A stretch of DNA of 64,000 nucleotides from Guadua angustifolia. Taxonomy: Eukaryota > Streptophyta > Magnoliopsida > Poales > Poaceae. The translations under genes and the position numbers were made by a program. Under the pieces are notes generated by a model. The model had not been told where the DNA came from, ran no database searches, and saw only the letters and a program-made list of their open reading frames with translations. Each line of letters opens with the position of its first letter. Position 1 is the stretch's first letter. Of this stretch, positions 23,600 through 32,317 are shown in pieces. The stretch is taken from contig CM070514.1 of NCBI GenBank assembly GCA_036346375.1, positions 16,830,463 through 16,894,462 of the forward strand, written 5' to 3'.

Positions 23600-23924
23600 T
23601 TATAATGGTCGATAAATTGTAATACTTAAAACCCATTTAATTTAACAGCTAAATTCATGGGTTTTTCCAAATTTCACAATTTAATAGCTAAATTCGTGGC
23701 TTTTTCATCCCACGATTTAACAGCTTAAATTGCGGGTTTTTTCTCTTTCCACAATTTAATCGTAAATTTGTGGGTTTTTTCAAGAACCCACAAATTTAAT
23801 TGATTAATTTCAATCGAGTTAAATTCATGAACTAAATTGACGGTTTGCCCAATTAATTTACCTTAAATTGTGGGTTTAGCTTCAAATTCGTGGGTTTTGG
23901 CCCATTTAATTTTTCCCTGCTTCA
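23600..23924. repeat. right subterminal repeats of CACTA
   Basis: Multiple AAATTCGTGGGTTTT-type units occur in both orientations (for example AAATTCATGGGTTTTTCC near 23650, AAATTGTGGGTTTAGC near 23870, AAATTCGTGGGTTTTGG near 23885), matching the left end. The terminal bases are degraded. Confidence 0.7.
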
Positions 23925-23949
23925 TATAAGGATATATTTCTAAATAATT

Positions 23950-24150
23950 ATGTATCTTGCAACTTTTATTATTGGAAAATCCATCTACCATTTTTTATTA
24001 TTTAAATATTCAACTAGCAATTTCACTATTTATAATTCATCTAGCAATTTTTACTATTTAAATATCCATATAACAATATTTCACTATTTAAAAGAATTAC
24101 GCTTATGCATAATTGTCCATCTAGCAATTTTCATTACTTAAAAATGGATA
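23950..24150. repeat. AT-rich degenerate repeats, right flank of CACTA
   Basis: CCATCTACCATTTTTTATTATTTAAATAT-like, CATCTAGCAATTTTTACTATTTAAATATCC-like and similar phrases recur five to six times. They match the phrases left of the CACTA element at 13550-13711. Confidence 0.5.
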
Positions 24151-24269
24151 AGAATTATAATTTATTCAATAATTTAGCTATATCTTAATTTGAGCACTAC
24201 CGACCTAAAATGTTCACACCATACAATCAAGAATTATTAACATCTAGAGCAATCTATAAAGTAAAATTT

Positions 24270-24916
24270 TACTACAAATATAACATAGATCAAGTCAGGA
24301 ATTAACCTCTAAAAGAAATACGAGACAAATTTTAATATAATTTTTTAGCAGCAACTCGCCAACGTAATAATTACCGAGAAAAATAGAGCTCCTCTTTGTT
24401 CTGCTCGGTCGGAGAAGAAGTCGTCTCGAAGAGAAATACGACAAAAATATTAACATAATTTTTTGGCAGCACCTCGCCAAGAAAATAACAACCGAGCAAA
24501 CATAGCTCCTCTCTATTCTCGCTTCTACGAGAAGGCGCTTGGTCAGGCCACTTATATAAATAGCTTATCACTACCGGCTCTGCGCAGAACCGGCAGTGAT
24601 AAGGTCACATTACGCGAGAAAATTCGGATGCGCAGGAAAATACATATCACTGCTGGTTAAATACTTAAACCGGCAGTAAAAGTTCTGATATCACTACCGG
24701 TTATAAATAGAACCAGCAGTGATATTTCACTACCAGTTTTGGGTGTAAACCGACAATGATAGTCTGTTATCACTGCCGGTTGGTTAGCCAAACCAAAGAA
24801 GGGTATGCTTTCGCAAGTGGCCGATCTTACTTAACCGACAAGGATATGTTATCACCGACGGCTCTATCCCAACCGGCAGTGATATGGCGGCAAGAATTGC
24901 CTGTTGTGTAGTAGTG
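24270..24916. mobile_element. right end of a second CACTA element
   Basis: Repeats of ATCACTACCGGTT / AACCGGCAGTGAT type, some facing each other, fill 24565-24890; they are typical subterminal repeats of grass CACTA elements. The terminus GCCTGTTGTGTAGTAGTG ends at 24916 and mirrors the common CACTACTAGAAAACAGGC start. Before it, a unit of about 90 bases containing TAATTTTTT(T/G)GGCAGCA and CTCGCCAA is repeated twice (24312 and 24432). It abuts gypsy RNase H sequence directly. The left end is not seen; the element is probably truncated. Confidence 0.7.
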
Positions 24917-26530
24917 TCCCATAAATATGGGTACCAATGGCATACTGCTTGGACCAGTTCAATGAGCTCCCTTTCATATGCCGCGAGGTTGATATGTCGA
25001 GGAGCAATAGGCCTACTGAAGAAGGCTAGTGGACCCGTGCCTTGGTGTAGTATGGCACCAAACCTGAAGCTTGAGGTATCGCATTCTACCACAAAAATCT
25101 TTGGTAGAGTTAGGCAGTTGCAATGTTGGTGTCGAAGTGAGTGCCCGTTGGAGTGCCTGAATGCTTGGTGTGCCTCGCCGCACAAGAGAAAGCCTCCTTC
25201 TTGGCAAGATCAAGTTAGCGGAGTCGCTAGTAAGCCGTAATCTTGGATGAACCAATGATAGTAGCCCACCAGTCCCAAGAAACCGCGCAATGCTCAGATC
25301 GACCTAGGGTTTGGCCAATCTAGCACCACCTATATTTTCTGTGTCCGTGGTGACGCCATCCTTGGAGATGACATGGCCGAGGTGTGTGATGGATTGGACT
25401 TCGAAGAAAACTCTTAGATCTTTTTAAGCACAGTTGGTGTTGCTAGAGTAGTTTTAGGACCGCATGTATGTGCCATAGGTGGTCCACCTAGGACGAACGG
25501 TAGAATAAAATATTGTTAAAAGACACAAGAACAAACCATCAAAGAAATGCCTATAAGACTTCGTTAATTAGTACTTGGAAGGTTGTGGGAGCATTGGTAA
25601 GGCCAAAAGGCATCACCAAGAAGTCGAACAAGCCTTGGTGTGTCCTAAACACAGTCTTCTCCACATTAGGTGGGTGCGTGCGTACGTTGATGACAACCTG
25701 ACTGTAGGTCCAGTTTGGTGAAAAACTGGACTCCCTGTAGCTCATTGAGCAGTTCTTCCACCACTGGTATTAGGAATTTGTCCTTCACTATCTTGTCGTT
25801 TAGGGCACGATAATTGATGCAAAAGTGCCATGAATCATCTTTCTTCTTAACAAGTAGTAGGGCGCTGAGAATGCAGATGAGCTCCTGCGGATGACATCTT
25901 GGGCTAGCATATCGTCGCACTGACGTTCTAGCTCATTGTTCTGGTTGTGGGTAGAGTGGTAAGGATGCACCGCCACTGGTTCTATCACTAGCAAAAGGTG
26001 AATGTGATGGTTACGATGTCGAGGGGGTGGAAGGCCCTGTGGCTCTATGAACACACCATTGAATTCTTCCAAGAGATCAACCATGACATCCGGTCCAGTG
26101 CAGGTGAAGACACTTATATTCTAGTTCAGAGCATGCAATCCCGGCTAGGTCACTTGTTGACCCTGGCATGAGAATGACATCTTGAGGTGCATGAAGTCCC
26201 AAAGTATGGGCCCCAGCATACACAGCCACTTGATGCCCAGCACGACGTCGAACCCTTCTAGGAAAGTGGCGAAGCAATCCAGTGTGAAAGCCATCTAGTC
26301 GATGTTGATCCTCAGGATGCCACACACCCCACTACAGGTGAGTCAATCACCGTTTGCCACCATCACCTTCAACCTTGTGCGAGAATGAAGGACGACTGAT
26401 GTGTGTGCGGCTGCTTCTTCTGATATGAAGTTGTGTGTAGACCCAGTGTCAAGGAGGACGATGAAATCTGTCCCCCCGACTGAGACCTTGAGTTGCATAG
26501 TCTCACTCTTGTGTGCCTACATGCCAACCA
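24917..26530 (-). pseudogene. protease, reverse transcriptase and RNase H remnant
   Basis: The protease active site is intact as FIVLLDTGSTHNFIS near 26440. Reverse transcriptase fingers are at 25860-25740 (INYRALNDKIVKDKF), palm part at 25640-25560 (VMPFGLTNAPTTF). The catalytic loop near 25520 reads VLVSFNNILFY: both Asp of the DD pair are Asn. RNase H follows (FVVECDTSSF, AYERELIELVQAV) and ends abruptly at the CACTA border. Several frameshifts and stops are present. Nonfunctional. Confidence 0.8.
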
Positions 26531-26799
26531 AAGGCATAGAGAGAGATTTCGGTCTTCAACATCGCTGCCGCCATCATTCCTCCCAAAGGACCATAACACA
26601 AATAGTTGTTTGCACCTAAGATTTGGTGTGAATTTTTCTTCAGAGTTGTAGCATTGCCTTGCCTCTTATCTTGTTCGCATCTCTTCCGTGTTAGCACCCT
26701 CCATGGAAGGCGCCATGGCGCTGCCTTTGTTGGCATGTGCAGTGCTTGTTGGAGAGGCCGGGCACCGTGGGCTATCTTGTTGGCCTCAGGCCGCGCTTT

Positions 26800-27360
26800 G
26801 TTGGAGTGGGTCGAGCCTTTGGGACGGTTGGGTTGGTTGCCTACATGGCTGGGGCAGCCGTTAGTAGCCATTTCTGCCGTCACGGTAGTGTTCCCTTGTT
26901 GGCTTCTTTTATTTTCCTGCGGAACTCATAGGCTTGTGCGAGGTTCATGGCGATGTCTAGTGTGGCCGGTGCTTGCAACTCGACATCTATGCGCAATGTG
27001 CCCTGCGGTCCAACAATGAACAATTGGACTTGCTGCTCTTCTGAGAGCATGCTTGTCTTCCGAGGAGCGCAAGGAACTGCTCTTATTACTCGAGATGGAG
27101 CCCGTGGCGCTTGAGAGTTGTGAGTTCGCCGAGTGGATTATAGCGTATTGGTGGCCCAAAGCGCAGGTTGGCCATCTTCGAGAAACTCTTGCACGGTAGG
27201 GTGCCGATTCCCGCTCTAGCCTTGTATATCATTGTTATGTTGGCCCCATCATGTGCAAAGCTACCAACCATACTTTCTGCTCTACGATGGTTCTCTCGCA
27301 CTGAAAGAATCGCCACAAATGGCGAGCCAGGGTAACGGATCAATTTTCCCATCATAGATT
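26800..27360 (-). pseudogene. gag remnant of the minus-strand gypsy element
   Basis: Recognisable capsid pieces are KMANLRFGPPIRYNPLGELT near 27170-27100 and LFIVGPQGTLRIDVELQAPA then TLDIAMNLAQAYEFRRK near 27020-26920. They lie upstream of, and in the same orientation as, the protease. Frameshifts separate them. No CCHC knuckle was seen. Confidence 0.65.
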
Positions 27361-28850
27361 GGGAAATCTAGCTTGTGGAAGCAACGAGCACCCCCCTCAG
27401 GGTGCGCATGCTTGTGCTCCAACGGGTATGACCACTGCAGTATGCCATCGCTGGGGAGTCTGCCATCACTTGGCGTGGCGCTCTTGTTTTTTCCAATCGC
27501 CGGCCGTGGTCCGTCTTCTATCGCTCATCGGTTATCCATCTTGGCATCCATCTTGTAGAGTTCCTACTCTATCTCCCCCTGCCTATTACAACACGAGTCC
27601 AATTGTAACCATACTGCACACATATTCGACACAAACCCTAACAAACTCCACCTTGACGAATATGGTCCGTCACCTTGAAGTCGCCCCTCGTTCACGCCGA
27701 ACCCGCTGCATCTTGACTCGTTGCCGCCTTTGTAGCTCACGCCAAACCACCCGATGAGTCCGACTTGGCTTCAGACCCACCGCCTCGAACGCATAATGCT
27801 ATCCTCGTGAACTTTGGCTCCTCCATGACTCCACCTACAACAAGATTCTCTGCACCGAACATGAACTTCCCTTGCATCCTGTCGTTGCTTTTCGAGTCAT
27901 CTTTAGCCATTGCCACATCAAGACTGCTTGTTCCTTCCTTTTGTCGGCTCAATCCTACCGACCACGCTTTGTACCGCCTGACTGCTTGCCTCAGAAGAGA
28001 TCCCCAATCTCGCCACCTAATCCGTTCTCCACCTTGAACAGATCATTGACATGACCGCTGATCCTCTCACCTCCGCATAGATCGATGTTGACTTCGCTTA
28101 TCACTAGCATGTTTGACCTCTCCGGTCAAACCACCAACAACCTTCCCGAGCACCTCCTTTAGAACCCACATCTCATGCCTTGTTCAAACTCATACCAAAA
28201 CAATTTATTGCTTCTTGTGCAGATCTGAATTTTTTCTCTCCTGAAAAATCCTCTTCTGCACCTTTTGATTGTTTCTCCTTTGTCTTCATTGGCTTTGAAT
28301 ATATAGTGCAGCCCAGGTCCCTGGCCTGCCATCCAAATCGGAATCCACAACCGAGACCGAAACAACAACAAAAAACCAACAGAGTTGATTTTTCTTCCGT
28401 ATCCGATTCCTTCTCCGTCACGGAAAGCCGAGCCTTGGTTTCCTTTTGCGCCGGGTCGCCTCGCCCGTAGCCGAAACCCGCGCTCGCCAGATCATCGTCG
28501 TCCCGTGCGTTCGCCCGAAGCATCGCGAGCCGGACTGGAAATCCGAACACGAGCCGAAGCATCGCGAGCCCTACTGCATGCAGTCCGCCCAACGATGCGC
28601 CTGCGTCCGCCCGAAGAAGTCCCCTCGCGCGCGCCCTGCCGCTGCCGCCTGCATGCATGCATGAAGAACATGCCGATGCGTTCGAGGAGCATGCATGCAT
28701 GAGTCTTCCATGCAATTTCTCCCGGTGGACCCTGCTGCATGCTGCATGCGTGTCACAATCCCCTGTTCGCATGCATGTGCCTCCTGCTGCATGTTGCATG
28801 CAGCCTGCCCGCCGCATCTGGTTCAGCACGCCTCGCTTGACTCGGCTTGA
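27361..28850. other. gene-free stretch, leader of gypsy element or other retroelement debris
   Basis: ORFs here lack recognisable domains. Phrases such as ACAAACTCCACCTTGACGAA (27629) and CTCCACCTTGAACAGATCAT (28029) look like retroelement-derived sequence. GC content rises sharply after 28400. No host gene is supported. Confidence 0.5.
28570..28810. repeat. cluster of CATGCATG / TGCATGC motifs
   Basis: TGCATGC or CATGCATG occurs about eight times in 240 bases (near 28575, 28648-28662, 28690-28699, 28735-28748, 28770, 28790-28800), overlapping in places. CATGCA(TG) is the RY element bound by plant B3 factors, but GC-rich simple sequence could also give this. Confidence 0.6.
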
Positions 28851-28853
28851 AGT

Positions 28854-30389
28854 TAGAGCTGGGCGTTGGGCCGGCCGGGCTGGCACGGCCCGGCCCGTGG
28901 GCTTGGCCATGATGAGGCGGGCCCCCGCCCGGAAGACCAACGGGCGGGCCGGGCCAGCCCGAGATGTTTTACAGAGTCCGCCCGCCCAAAAGCACGGCGG
29001 GCCGAGTCTGGTCGGGCCGGCCCTGCCCTACCACACTCATTCACTCCTCTCCACACTAGTGTAATGGACAAGAAAATGACAATAGGTATTTGGGGAGAAT
29101 GAAAATTTTATTGATATTTATATATACAAAGTTATCGCCTCGTTAAAAACTTACGCCCAATGTGGGTTCCTCTGTAGGAAAAGAGTACAAGAACTTTAAA
29201 CAAGAGTACATATCGCCTACTCTATATTTAGATCACCTAATGCTTGGGCGATTTCGGATCCTCCAATTGATGTTGTTGTCGCTCATCTCGCTGCTACAAT
29301 CCTTGAGGCGGTGATGGCCTCTCTCGCTTTTGGCGTGAGCGACGATCTTCTTTCTTCAATTATTCTCCGACCATGCCAACGCCGCCGAAGAAATGCATTT
29401 ACACGGAACGACCAAGACATCCCGCAAAATGGCATAACACGGAAATATCCGATGGTTGTCCTCCACCATTCAAGCAATTGGACCTTCTCACCTTAGAGGG
29501 TAGGATCGGTGGCTGCAAAGTTATGGGCGAGGTAATGATTGAGCTCTGCATTAGGGTTCCACCTTGTGCCGGTGATTCAAATCCTCCCGCCTGGCCATGT
29601 GCCCAGTCGCCCATGCCTACGCCGGTCGCCTCGTCGCATCGTTCACGCCTCGTCGCATCAACGACTCAACGAGTCGACGGCTCGACACCAGCGCTTGCTG
29701 TCGCTCGGGCGCTCCTGCTACCGCTGGGGCCTGGCGCCCTGCGCCCCTGCCTGCCTGGCCAAGTGGCGATGCGCCCAGTCGCCCATGCGCCCAGATGCCG
29801 TCGCCCATGCCCTGCCTGACGCGGTGATGCCCGGTCGCTAGTCGCTACTCGCCTCGTCGCATCAACGGCTGAACGCCACGCCAGGTCGCCAGCACGCCTC
29901 GTCGCATCAAGCATTCAAGCCATCAACGCTAAAGCTAAAGCTAGTTGCATGCATTGATGCATATAGCTGTATACTAGTAGTACTCGTAGCTAGTTAAGCG
30001 TAGGGTAAAAAATACACGCATATGTCGCTGCTTGCAGTTCGTCCAAGCAACCGAGCATGGTCAGCTAGTATAGACGTATAGGTTGCAGTTAGCATGCATA
30101 TACAGCTAAAGCTAGTTAGCTAATTTAATTTATACTAGGTTGAATTGCCTGCGCCTTACGTGTTCCATTCATGGGCCTCCGGCCGCCCACGGCTTCTCGG
30201 GCTTTTCCGTCTCCAACCGGCCGCCCATGTCGTCGGCCGGGCGTGCCGCCCGACGGGTCTTATTTTAAGCCCGCCCGCCCTATAGCTCGGATCGGGCGGC
30301 CCTACCGAATTCATTCGTCGCCCGCTTGGGCCGCCAGATCCGTTTGCCTTGGGTCGCCGTGAAAAGTCCACCAACTCCCACTCTAGCTT
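28854..30389. mobile_element. hAT-type element, non-autonomous
   Basis: The left end TAGAGCTGGGCGTTGGGCC leads into GGGCCGGCC-rich subterminal sequence. The right end …ACTCCCACTCTA approximates its inverse, with GC-rich subterminal sequence at 30170-30330. Flanks GCTTGAAG and GCTTAAG resemble an 8-base duplication with one base lost. At 29095-29220 sequence resembling the 3' end of hAT transposase genes lies in reverse (TTTTATTGATATTTATATAT, CCTCGTTAAAAACTTACGCC). Inside, 29555-29920 holds short tandem phrases such as CGCCTCGTCGCATCAA. Boundaries are approximate. Confidence 0.55.
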
Positions 30390-31285
30390 AAGCCATTGCC
30401 GCTTTTGATGCGCTCACTCGATCACGCCGTCTTTCTTCGAAATCGTCGTCGTCGCTGCCGCCCGGCCGCGGCCGATCGGCCTCGGGCGCCGGTCGACGCT
30501 TGAAGGTCCGCGACCACAAGATTTTGGTTTGCATCAAGCCGCCGCAAGGCCTACGGCCATCATACCGCCGCCTCCTACCGTGACTTGTCGACCCGCAGGT
30601 ATCGCCGACGTTGAATCCTCGCCAATCCTTCGCCAAATCTTCATGTCACACCGCACAACATCTATGGCACAATAATTACTCGTGGTCATGATGTTTATCC
30701 CATGTAACATCCGGCCGCATCATCGCTTCCCGCCCGCCCGATCTCGATGATCGATCGAGAGCCCGTCACCGCTTATAATGACCTCGCCGACCACGATGTT
30801 GGCACGATTATCACGCCCGATCAATCCTCGCCAACCGTAGTCCATCGAATCCGCCAAGCCTCCCGCTGAAGTGTTCGACTCCACCGATCAAACGCCGATC
30901 GCCGCCATGCTCCACCTTGCACCAGATCGAGTAATTTTTCCCGGCGCCCGCCGAGCATGAACCTCGTGGTCCCCTTGATCTTGCGATTGCAACCTCACTC
31001 GATACCACTTGTTGATCCGCCGCGCCTCGCCATCTCATGGCCCGCAGTGATCCGGCCCCGAGACCAACACTGTCTCGGCCAGTCTCCCACATCTATGGCC
31101 CAACCAGAGCCACAACCAAGGTCCCGCCCAACTCAACCCAAAAGACTAGCGATGGGTGAGAGATGCCTCCACCTTTAAGTCAGGCTCCTCATCACCAATA
31201 TCCGATGGGACTAAACCCAACACCTCTATCTGTGTAGCTATGGTGTCGACCTTCACGGTCCATTGTAGGGGATTGTGCAATGCCT
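30390..31285. other. gene-free leader sequence with a second primer-site-like motif
   Basis: This is GC-rich sequence without recognised coding. At 31005-31020 CGATACCACTTGTTGATC resembles the minus-strand start of a copia-type LTR next to a primer-binding site, as does the better one at 31288-31302. It may mark a further, older retroelement fragment. Confidence 0.4.
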
Positions 31286-31287
31286 GA

Positions 31288-31298
31288 CTCTGATACCA
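31288..31298 (-). other. primer-binding site for initiator tRNA-Met
   Basis: On the minus strand TGGTATCAGAG follows the LTR end (…ATGACA) after three bases. It is complementary to the 3' end of plant initiator tRNA-Met, used by chromoviruses and copia elements alike. Confidence 0.8.
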
Positions 31299-31301
31299 AG
31301 T

Positions 31302-31673
31302 TGTCATGATCCAAGAACCGTAACCAGTAATTATGTGGATGGGGCTTGACTCCTGGCTTCCTGGAAGATGCCGTGGCTCAGGCTAGAGGAGGTGGAGTTG
31401 AGTGAGAGAAAAGAATGCGCAGGGATTGGGAGAGGAAGGAGAAGGAGGGGGATTAGAGGTAATTCTCTTGTCTTTATTCCATGAACTGCTGTTCTTCTTA
31501 TAACCATGAAGATCTAGCCTAACAACTAGCTAACAACTTTATCTAACAACATGACTAAAAAGGTTAACAATCAATTAAATGGATGAGGAGCCTGCAGCCT
31601 CAGCTGGCGCACAGCCGCCATAGCTGGCTCATGCCTGCTATTGCGCCGGCTGTAGGTAAAGCCCCACATGACA
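31302..31673 (-). repeat. 5' LTR of the minus-strand gypsy element (372 bp)
   Basis: Ends are TGTCATGATC and …CCACATGACA, a 6-base terminal inverted repeat (TGTCAT/ATGACA), with a primer-binding site at the inner border. A truncated copy of its outer part (31533-31673) reappears at 37628-37769 as part of the promoter duplication. Confidence 0.8.
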
Positions 31674-31705
31674 GAATACCTGCATATTATGGACATTTTT
31701 CTTTA

Positions 31706-32022
31706 GAGCTCTTTTACAATACACAAGAATAAATATGGACCGGCCCATTTCTTTAGATCCAAAGGTTGAGATTAGATTAGATTTGACTATACTACCATGT
31801 AGTAGATGTAGTATAACCCGTGGAGGGTATAATGGTAAATAATTTTTCGAGCTAAGACCTAACCCCGTGTCTCGTGGAGGGTATAATGGTAATTGAGCAA
31901 AATAGCATTCAAGACCGCCATGACCCCAAGCCAAAAGACCGTAACGCCTCGATAAATCAATCGGCCGATTTAATTTCTACTACCGCTATATACTACCATG
32001 GTAATGCACAGTAAAAATTCTC
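31706..32022. mobile_element. 317-bp MITE in promoter copy A
   Basis: Starts GAGCTCTTTTAC and ends GTAAAAATTCTC, an imperfect inverted repeat, between identical TTTCTTTA copies (31698-31705 and 32023-32030). The homologous point in copy B (37799-37806) has a single TTTCTTTA, so the empty site is seen. The 8-base duplication fits hAT, and with one mismatch a 9-base MULE type. GTGGAGGGTATAATGGTAA occurs twice inside. Confidence 0.85.
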
Positions 32023-32317
32023 TTTCTTTAAAGAAACAGAAACTAAGAAATGACCTCAAATTGATACTGGCAATTTTCTAATTATGTTGTAGCCGTTTCC
32101 TAATCCATGTTCAGGGCAAGCGTTTTCTGAATCTAGGAATGTGAGAAGTGGACTGGTAGCAAACGAATACACTATGACCAGGCAACCTCGTAGTGATATC
32201 AGTAGTTAAATCAGTGGAGGGCATGTGGTATGATTTAGAGATTGGACCACATTATCGTTCCCACAATCTGCAAATATCTTCACAACTTTCCAACAAAAAT
32301 TGATCTACCCTCAGTAA

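Larger units (their letters stand above)
13712..23924. mobile_element. CACTA (En/Spm-type) element with captured exons, non-autonomous
   Basis: The left end at 13712 is CACTACAAGAAACAGTGAAA, the classical CACTA terminus, preceded by TAT. Behind it come subterminal repeats of AAATTCGTGGGTTT type in both orientations. The same subterminal repeats return at 23600-23910, and the right terminus reads AATTTTTCCCTGCTTCATAT. That aligns with the inverse of the left end until the last bases, where the GTAGTG is lost. No transposase (TNPD) is visible, so it is non-autonomous. Without the nested solo LTR the element is about 7 kb. Its interior holds fragments of host exons. Confidence 0.8.
24917..31673 (-). 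mobile_element. Ty3/gypsy element, minus strand, 5' LTR to RNase H
   Basis: From right to left: an LTR at 31673-31302, a primer-binding site, a long leader (interrupted by a hAT element), gag, protease, reverse transcriptase and RNase H. The sequence stops at 24917, where the CACTA terminus begins in the middle of the RNase H motif …HWYPYLW. The downstream integrase half is not found in the window. The clade is not assigned; the RNase H phrase PLAFFSRPIAPRH is common in grass gypsy elements. Confidence 0.75.

Noticed and set aside
29373..29914. Overlapping ORFs on both strands (up to 148 codons)
   Set aside because: GC-rich, stop-poor sequence made of CGCCTCGTCGCATC-type repeats inside a hAT element; frames are open on both strands and carry no domain.
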